NCBI GenBank assembly: GCA_024509875.1
Contig: JAMPIV010014840.1
Span: 248,001-312,000, forward strand
Direction: 5' to 3'
DNA from: Oreohelix idahoensis
Lineage: Eukaryota; Mollusca; Gastropoda; Stylommatophora; Oreohelicidae
Length of the DNA: 64,000 nucleotides
This document shows positions 56,755-64,000 of the stretch, piece by piece; position 1 is the stretch's first letter; each line of letters opens with the position of its first letter. A program made the position numbers and the translations under genes. A model generated the notes under the pieces. It made no database searches. It saw only the letters and a program-made list of their open reading frames with translations, and was not told where the DNA came from.

Positions 56755-56956
56755 CACATCGCACAACTGAGGTAAGATTTACAAGTGGGAGTGGTCTTAC
56801 TTCTGTTTCAATATTGTTGGTAAATACAAATCATTACATACTTAGATTATTACTGTGTCAAGGGTGAAAGAACGAAACTCTAGTGTTCAGGTACATCAAC
56901 AATTTTCCGACAGCCTTGATTCCTCAGCTTTCCTGGACTATCCGTTTTGCCGGAGC

Positions 56957-57044
56957 AATAATAACTCAAGTAGTAGTAACTCAAGTAATAATAATTCAAG
57001 TAATAATAACTCAAGCAATGATAACTCAAGTAATAATAACTCAA
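56957..57044 (+). repeat. 15-bp AATAATAACTCAAGT repeat
   Basis: About six copies with small changes. Confidence 0.9.
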
Positions 57045-57234
57045 CGTTGTATCTCTGGCCCATTAATTGTGCCTGACCCGTATCCCCAGAGCCCAAATGA
57101 CAGCTATATACTTCAAAAATATTAAATGTAAATTAAATTATGACATGTCTATACGTGTAAACCTTTACAGGTAAATCAGGAAGCCGGCAATCGATCGCAT
57201 GCATCTACCGGCAGATCACGGTAGATCTTTACAC

Positions 57235-58542
57235 CAGTGGTTCTTTTTTACATCTAAGGACCACTTTTCCAACTACATATAAGTTGCGCATCACCAGCTT
57301 ATATGTGTCACGGCACGTTTTACTGTCGTTTCGACTCGTATGCTTGGTCGTGAGCCAAGCTGTGTTTTCCTGGTCCCGTGAACGAATTCGATATACCTGA
57401 GTTACGGTTTAAACAACCCGTCATGTGATATCACGTGACGGGGTTGAATTTTGGCGCAAAAAAAACAAACGGCTACGAAAGGACTACAGTCTTGGTGACC
57501 GTCTTGAAGAGACGTGTTTTGGAAGGCCGGTTTTGATATCGTATTTTTAGGCTAATGGCGGGACAGTGATTAGTTGCCATTATTAATATAGCCCTGGTAT
57601 ATTTGTTCTGGTACAGAACTATTTTGCTCTTCTAAGTTGACAGCTGTATTTGGTATAATTTTGATTCTCACTTTGTGAGTGTTTAATTATGTCAATGAGA
57701 ATGTTATACTGTAGCTTGCCTCATCACCCATTATGCTGAGTGGTGGTCAGACTTGAGCGTCAAGCTTTTAGGAGATAGTTTATCTCTATCTTACGATTTG
57801 CATTGGTAGCACGCATGTATTTTACAACGGCATTATATGGCCATATTATGTACTGTAAATAAAAGGTATAGTTGCTGATTAAGTCTTCCCTTCTTGTGTC
57901 GCCGCTGCTCCGGTGGCGCCCCTTCTGTTTACGAGTCTATTGTGCTGTCTTGTATAAAGTCCATTCGTGCAGCGGTAATACTGCGTATCCGTATCAGTGG
58001 TGTATACCGCTTTACCAGTATATTTACAATATGTAATATCGCAATGCCATAAACACTTAACTGTTTTCAATAGACGAATAGGCCTACATTCAATAACACA
58101 AGTTGTTAATTATTTGCCAGATGACAAGAAAATTGTAAAGTAATAGTAATGTAATAATACAATTATGGCGGTAATAGCCGCGACTGTCATATCACATCGT
58201 GTTTTGTGTTCAGCTGGCGCACTGACGGTTATAATCGCAACCCAAAGAAAGTTCCTTAATGACCCAAAATTAGGTTTTTGAATGCAGAAATTGTAAACTT
58301 ATGCTTCCACTGTTCCAAAAAAATTGAAAGTTCATACTGCATTAAAAAAAAAAATTTCACTATCCTCAGTGTCCGTCAAAGTGTTAACAAAGTATCGTAT
58401 ATAATATACGATCACTAAATACGTAGAAATAATCAGAGCAAAATCAAAGTACTTAATACCAAATCGATAACGCAGCCGCGGACCACCTGATAATGCGCCC
58501 CGGACCATATGTGGTCCGCGAACCACAGGTTAGGAACCACTG
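57235..58542. mobile_element. non-autonomous hAT-like element, 1.3 kb
   Basis: Begins CAGTGGTTC and ends GAACCACTG, flanked by CTTTACAC (57227-57234) and CTTTAGAC (58543-58550), an 8-bp duplication with one mismatch. The interior shows no transposase; small ORFs inside (such as 57879-58070) have no domain. Confidence 0.75.
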
Positions 58543-58580
58543 CTTTAGACGAGGGGGCAAATATAAACGAATTGTTAAAC

Positions 58581-59222
58581 AAGACCAGTCCTTCTCAACC
58601 TTTTTATGCTGGAGGAACCCTTGAAATAATGTTCAGGTCTCAGTGAACCCGTGCATAACAATTATTATATCTACAGGTCATTGTACCTTAGCGTGATCAG
58701 TAAGTTGTAAATATAATAATTCAATACAAATTTTCAACGCTTTTTTTTAATAGAGACTGATTTTTTCATCAGATCTATTTATTTTGGCCAACTTATTAGC
58801 CTACTCTTGTTGTGTGGTACCCCCCTTCCTGCAAAAGATATAAACTCTAATGCAAGTCAGGTGTGTAGGTAGACAAATCTTAATTTGTTCCTTTTCAAAT
58901 TTCCTGCTTGATTTTTTTTAACCTTATCCAAGTAGGCCTTAAAGTCTTATCACTCATTTCAACTCTATAAGATGCTAATGAAATATAGTGTGTATAAGAG
59001 TAAACACGACCCTATTGCACACTGCCATACGGGGCTGCTCGGTTACTGCCCACCAGGGCAAACGTTAACATCGCCCGGCGCGCAAAGTAATTAAAAAAAC
59101 GACATTTATTATTTTTCAATTAAAATCTCTGGCGGAACCGTTAGCGACCTTTCGCGGAACCTTAAGGTTCCGTGGAACCCCGGTTTGGAAACTATGCACT
59201 TGGGAAAGTTCGGACTGGTCTT
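58581..59222. mobile_element. probable second hAT-like derivative
   Basis: Inverted words AAGACCAGTCC (58581-58591) and GGACTGGTCTT (59212-59222). The left end continues TTCTCAACCTTTTT and GGAGGAACCC, the right has GTGGAACCCC, a style common in hAT-derived repeats. CTTTAGAC recurs at 59223-59230. The limits are uncertain. Confidence 0.4.
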
Positions 59223-59230
59223 CTTTAGAC

Positions 59231-60898
59231 TGCATACAAAAGCGATGCATCCCCGTGATAAGGGGAGGAGCTTCCGTGAAATGCTATTTTCGTTATGAGT
59301 CACATGATTTCAATGAAAATGAGCAGACTTAACCTACATCAATCACAGATATGTATAATGAGTTTGATGGTATTGCATAATTGGTTGCTATGGAAACGGC
59401 GGCCATATTGGATTATATTGTTCTTTTTCATTTTTATGAAGCTTTAAAAAAAACCCATTTATTTAGCATTTGTTTCTTTCTAATGTGTCACAGTTCGTGG
59501 CTACAAGACATCAGACTTAAGTACTGAAGTTCCTACGCCACTAGTGTGAGAGAATAGTATCACCACCAACCGCCTACTGTGGACGAATTATGTGGAGAAG
59601 TGTACTCCTCACCAAAAAGAAGTGACGGAAACCACAGCTGCAGGACGCATCTGGAGCTAAGTTTTATATAACAGGCTACAGCAAAAATACGGACATTATT
59701 ATTAATGCCCTACCAAAACGTCCATGAGGAAAAATTTAATATAACTTTCACCCCATTTAATCCTTATTTTAACTTGTTGAACTAATTGACTATTAAATTT
59801 GTTATATGTTATTTTACACTAAACAATAGTAGTTGATTCAGTTTATATGTACGAAAGCAAACGTATAAACATAGAGCCATTACTTATAAGAGGGCATTCG
59901 TTTGATTACTCCAGCTGGGGGCTTGACGGGCCAAAATCATTGCATAACCCCTTCACAAAAGGCGGCGGGCCAGATAATAAGTTAACAAATGTGCTCAGCC
60001 CTTAAGCAGCGTTTGTTCTTGACTTCTGGGAATATCTTGTGAAGGCTCCCCTAAGGTAGAATCGCCATTCATCTTCTATCTACATCTTTGCCAAGAGTAA
60101 TCTTGCGCGAAGATAGATACCTTTGACGACCTACTTTTAGATACGCTTGCGTTGTGACCATTAGTGGACCACTACTGCAAAGCAAGGGGAGGCAATCCCG
60201 TGACAGGAATCTAAGCAGAAAGATCCAATCATTTCAAACAGGTCGGGTGTGGCATTTTCAAAATATTTCCTACTCCGAAAATTTTTGCAAAAGGTCACAT
60301 CTCCCATATATGGTAATATGATGTCTTGCATACACTCTCACATACATATGTGTAGATTCATATTGTCTAAAATGTAATACATCCATGATTACTTTTAACC
60401 AAGTGACCGGAAGCGACTTTATCACTCTTGTCTGCCCACAGGTGTCATACAGACGGTAATGTTAGTGTAGCAAGGATGACCCGGACGCGCTTACGTCATA
60501 GTTCCGCCTCGTGCACGGGTTATCATGTGTTTCGCCAGACAAACAAATCTGGTTCTATTCAACACGCCTCGTCGCTTGAACAGATGGTCAGACCGATATT
60601 GTGATAAAATACTGTCGCTGACCGTCTAATAACCTGGCGTGAAGCGTGAATGCGACACAATAAGATAAGAATTACTTCCGTAGCAAATACTGCCATAGGC
60701 GAGTGGCGTGTTAGAGACTTCACCATGCTATGTCCAGCATAGAGCAAAATAGTGAAAATACAAATGAGAAGGCACGATTTATGCCAAATAAAAGCGATGA
60801 GTGAGAAAACTGACGAAAAAGAAAGGATACTGCCGGAGGGCTGAAGGTGTGAGATATCACATTTCATCATCAAAAGAGCATGTTCAGACGTTTTGTCA
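59231..60898. other. intergenic stretch
   Basis: No gene recognised. A GGCGGCGGGCC-containing piece near 59970 looks like another decayed hAT end. The 104-aa reverse ORF at 60559-60873 has hydrophobic stretches but no recognisable domain, and I do not call it. Confidence 0.45.
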
Positions 60899-61322
60899 CA
60901 TTTGTAGATTTCTTGTTTGTGTTTAGTGTTACTTTTAGATGTCGTGTTTGCATTTAGTGTTACTTGTAGATTTCTTGTTTGTGTTTAGCGTTGCTTGTCT
61001 CTTGTGTTTGAGTTTGGTATTATTTGTAGATATCTTATTTGTATTTCATATCACATGTACATGTCTTATTTGTATTTCATATCACACGTAGATTTTTTAT
61101 TTGTTATTTAATATTATTTATCGGTGTCTTGTTTGTTTTTAGTGTTATTTGTTGGTCTAATGTTGTGTTTTGTAGATGTCTTGTTTGTTTTTATGTTGCC
61201 TTGTAGATGTCTCTTTCTGTTTAACAGTACTTGTTGATGACTTGTTTGCATTTAGCAATGCGTGCAGATGTCTTGTTTGTAATTAGTGTTACTTGTAAAT
61301 ATTTTTCTTTGTATTTAGTCTC
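60899..61322 (+). repeat. degenerate ~35-bp minisatellite
   Basis: About eleven copies of a unit like GTAGATTTCTTGTTTGTGTT plus TAGTGTTACTT, with many changes. Confidence 0.85.
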
Positions 61323-61505
61323 TTGTTCTGGAATCTCTAGGGCAACAGAGGGAGATTATGGAACATATAGAGAAGAGGACTGGAGACGTACATGAAGAGG
61401 ACATAGATAGGACCTTGTGCTAATGGCACGGGACACTAAGACTTGGCATGGGTTCGTTGAGGGCCTATGTTCCTAGGGGAACATAAGGATGTTGATGATG
61501 ATTAA
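61323..61505 (+). pseudogene. 3' end of an RTE-like LINE
   Basis: LFWNL, a stop, then GNRGR matches LFWNPQGKRGR of the intact RTE, and after a frameshift MARDTKTWHGFVEGLCS ends in a stop followed by a GAT-rich tail. It shows where this family normally terminates. Confidence 0.8.
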
Positions 61506-61659
61506 AACTTACTAACAAAGCGGGTAGACCCACTATTGTGATAATGTTTGAACACTTACACTCTGGTCCCATCGCCTCCGTGATACTTATGCTTTGAAGA
61601 GGCACCGGCTCAGTACAACCAGAGTACACATCTGAAACTGCAGAATAAAAACTAATTAT

Positions 61660-61715
61660 CAGAATCATCATCACCATCATCATCATAATTATCATCAACA
61701 ACATCATCAACATAA
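61660..61715 (+). repeat. (ATC)n microsatellite
   Basis: ATCATC-rich tract; possibly the tail of a minus-strand RTE copy, since the family tail is GATGAT-like. Confidence 0.8.
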
Positions 61716-61807
61716 TTTTCCTTTGCGCTCCTTACGCAGATGGAGGTACAGCTACAGCTGGTATGCTTGCAGGACATCTGTACCAAGCAGTGGTGTACTC
61801 TTGTGCT

Positions 61808-61833
61808 GGGGGGGGGGGGGGGGGGGGGGGGGG
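61808..61833 (+). repeat. (G)26 homopolymer
   Basis: Uninterrupted G run; able to form stacked G-quartets. Confidence 0.9.
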
Positions 61834-61990
61834 TGTTTCTTTGCTTTACATGATGACGTTGCCCGCCTCATGCACAACCTCATGTAAGTCGCCTTGTACG
61901 ACATGCCTGATGGTGACGTGGCCCTATTCTTGCGCGGGAACTACTTACGTGCCTATTTTTTACGCTTTTTTTCCGGCTTCTCTTTCGTGA
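61834..61990 (-). pseudogene. RTE-like LINE 5' UTR relic
   Basis: AAGTCGCCTTGTACGACATG with flanks parallels TAGTCGCCTTCTACGACATG in the 5' UTR of the intact RTE (near 55415-55435), in the same orientation. Only the UTR-like part is present. Confidence 0.55.
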
Positions 61991-62060
61991 AGCAGAAGTG
62001 AGGAAGCTGACGTTTTGAGATCTTGTGCCACGTATAGCGCACTGACTGCTGGTGAGCCAG

Positions 62061-62562
62061 TGTTATGTAGGATTTATGTTATGTTGTCTATCTGTTATGT
62101 GGGATTTATGTTATGTTGTCTATCTGTTATGTAGGATTCATGTTATGTTGTCTATCTGTTATGTAGGATTTATGTTATGTTGTCCATCTGTTATGTAAGA
62201 TTTATGTTATGTTGTCTATCTGTTATGTAGGATTTATGTTATGTTGTCTATCTGTTATGTAGGATTTATGTTATGTTGTCTATCTGTTATGTAGGATTTA
62301 TGTTATGTTGTCTATCTGTTATGTAGGATTTATGTTATGTTGTCTATCTGTTATGTAGGATTTATGTTATGTTGTCTATCTGTTATGTAGGATTTATATG
62401 TTGTCTATCTGTTATAGGATTTATGTTGTCTATCTGTTATGTAGGATTTATGTTATGTTGTCTATCTGTTATGTAGGATTTATGTTATGTTGTCTATCTG
62501 TTATGTAGGATTTATGTTATGTTGTCTATCTGTTATGTAGGATTTATGTTATGTTGTCTATC
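62061..62562 (+). repeat. 32-bp tandem repeat, ~16 copies
   Basis: Unit TGTTATGTAGGATTTATG plus TTATGTTGTCTATC. Most copies are identical; two near 62395-62430 have short deletions. High homogeneity means recent expansion. Confidence 0.95.
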
Positions 62563-62639
62563 CGTCAGCCTTTCGGCTTTCTCCGTGCCCTTAAACCAGA
62601 TCTATTGTTGTAGGTACGCAGTGGTAATTGATCGAGCCA

Positions 62640-63080
62640 CACTCTCATGATCCGACCAAACCTTTATGTTTCATGCAGGATGTAGGTCCTACAGTTTTTC
62701 TGATATTATTTCCCATTCTGTCTCTCCTGGTAAACATTAATGGCTTTTCGTAGGCATCAATCAGGATGGGATTTTCCTCTCCTGCGCTTTGATCAGCGAC
62801 CATATTTGACGTTGATAGCAAACAGACGGTAAGAAACTACGATTTGTCAGCTGTCGTTTAGTTTCGATACTGATATTCTGATGTCTGAGTAGTGCTGACA
62901 GTTGATGTCACTTGAGTGGCTTTCTGGCAGCTTAATTGCACTTTCTCTGCAAAGTCTTCCATTTTCTGCAAACAATGCTTCCTAGGTATTTGAACTCTAG
63001 AACCTGTTTAAGTCTCATATTGTTGACATGTATGTTAAGTGGGCCTGGTGATCTGGTGATCGTTCTAATTTATGTCTTTG
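62640..63080 (-). pseudogene. LINE RT C-terminal fragment, same family as 55700-56250
   Basis: Minus strand: GPLNIHVNNMRLKQVLEFKY followed by LGSIV, then after frameshifts the downstream ETEWEIISEKL and DLHPA words that parallel the other copy. Confidence 0.7.
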
Positions 63081-63399
63081 ATGGTCGGATCCCTATATTT
63101 TATCTTCCACAGGTGACTCAAGTGTATTTGTATGATTTTGCTACGTGTTTTCATCTTTATGCACTCCCTAATAAAAAGAAGTAACACTTTTTTTTGAAAA
63201 CTGTAACAGCAGACAAATTCGAATGTAAATGGGCAAGGTGGCCACAAGGCTACACGTGCGGCAGTTAACATTAAGAGATAGACAGGAAAAGAGTGTACCA
63301 TCACGATAAGACACAAACGATGCTGAAGATAAATTGCGGACATCTTTCGATGCTGATATGGCATTTGACACGATCGTTCTAAGATATGATTTCACTAAT

Positions 63400-63770
63400 T
63401 TGATTTATCAAATTAGCGCCGGCTTTCTGAAATATTGCTTATCAATCCAGCACCACATCACTGCACTATTGCTTTATCAATCTAGCACTGAATTTTCTGT
63501 AGAACTGACTTGCCAGTCTAGCATATAATCTATGTAAACTTGGTTTTACACTTCAGGGAAAATCTCTATAATATCGGTTTATCAACCTAGTACAGCATCT
63601 CTGCAATATTGGTTTATTATCATTGAACATATTCTCCGTCATTTGTGTTTATTAACCAGTCACATAATCTCTGTAATACTGGCTTATCATCCGAACACAT
63701 AATCTCTGTAATATTGATTTATCAACCTAGCACAGAATGTCTGCAATATTACTTTATCATCCTAACGAAG
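63400..63770 (+). repeat. degenerate ~37-bp minisatellite
   Basis: Recurring TTTATCAACCTAGCACAGAA and TCTCTGTAATATTG words, about ten decayed copies. Confidence 0.8.
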
Positions 63771-63774
63771 TTGG

Positions 63775-64000
63775 CTGTATACCGCTCCAACTATATCCCA
63801 GTCTTGACGTATGGCTGCAAGTCATGGGCAATGACTACAACCCACAACAGCCAGATCCAGACCTCAGACATGAGGTATATGAGGAAGGTGATCGAAGTAA
63901 CAAGAAGAGACATAGTTCGCAACCAGACGGTACGTCAAGGCCTAAAAGCTCAACCCCTGCAGACCCAAGTAGAACAGTCCCCACTGAGATGGCTACCACG
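63775..64000 (+). pseudogene. LINE RT C-terminal fragment, third family, runs off the window
   Basis: AVYRSNYIPVLTYGCKSWAM, then IQTSDMRYMRKVIEVTRRDI and LRWLPR: the typical YGxxxW and RRD-x-RN stretch after a LINE RT palm. It is open to the window edge. Confidence 0.8.

Noticed and set aside
60559..60873. 104-aa reverse ORF with hydrophobic segments
   Set aside because: No domain, no homologue recognised, no supporting signals.
61465..61713. 82-aa Met-rich reverse ORF
   Set aside because: Driven by the (ATC)n microsatellite.

Overview
This is a eukaryotic, metazoan window, almost certainly from an invertebrate nuclear genome. It contains Ty3/Gypsy LTR retrotransposons, a Polinton/Maverick-type element, RTE-like and RNase H-bearing LINEs, hAT and mariner DNA transposons, a tRNA-derived SINE and many micro- and minisatellites. 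I found no convincing host gene, no structural RNA gene and no CRISPR array. The LINE families resemble those common in molluscs, but that assignment is a guess from memory of family character.

Layout. 1-730: a broken mariner transposase on the minus strand. 741-8954: Gypsy element G1 (minus strand, ~484-bp LTRs), inserted in a (TA)n tract. 9059-44778: the most striking object, an inverted-repeat Polinton-like element. It has ~3.1-kb terminal inverted repeats, termini beginning AGTAGTAGG and ending CCTACTACT, and a 6-bp target duplication GTCATC. Its arms carry a 143-aa repeat protein and the C-terminal half of an adenain-like protease. Its body has been filled by three LTR elements. Element C (13824-22336, plus strand, LTRs of 2454 and 2187 bp, TSD AAACT) sits in a 70-bp satellite array. 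Element A (22825-41894, minus strand, ~1530-bp LTRs, TSD GCCAG) sits inside the right-arm copy of the 143-aa gene. Element B (24319-33496, minus strand, 1081-bp LTRs, TSD ATTAG) sits inside the 3' LTR of A. Removing all three leaves a Polinton derivative of about 8.1 kb.

44785-50600 holds LINE fragments (an RT fragment, an I/Jockey-type LINE with RNase H, and an RTE fragment itself split by a second RTE insertion) and a short hAT element with a transposase C-terminus. 50759-51800 holds a MITE and a SINE. 52274-55495 is an apparently full-length RTE-like LINE with an uninterrupted 1022-aa endonuclease/reverse transcriptase ORF and a 12-bp TSD; it is the only intact, potentially autonomous element here. 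55700-64000 holds more LINE fragments, two hAT-like non-autonomous elements, a poly-G run and several tandem repeats.

How the parts relate. In A, B and G1 the integrase lies between protease and reverse transcriptase (PR-INT-RT-RH), the Ty1/copia-like order known in Gypsy elements of the Gmr1 type; C also has PR-INT but lacks RT-RH. The flanking duplications allow the insertions to be ordered: Polinton first, then C and A independently, then B into A.
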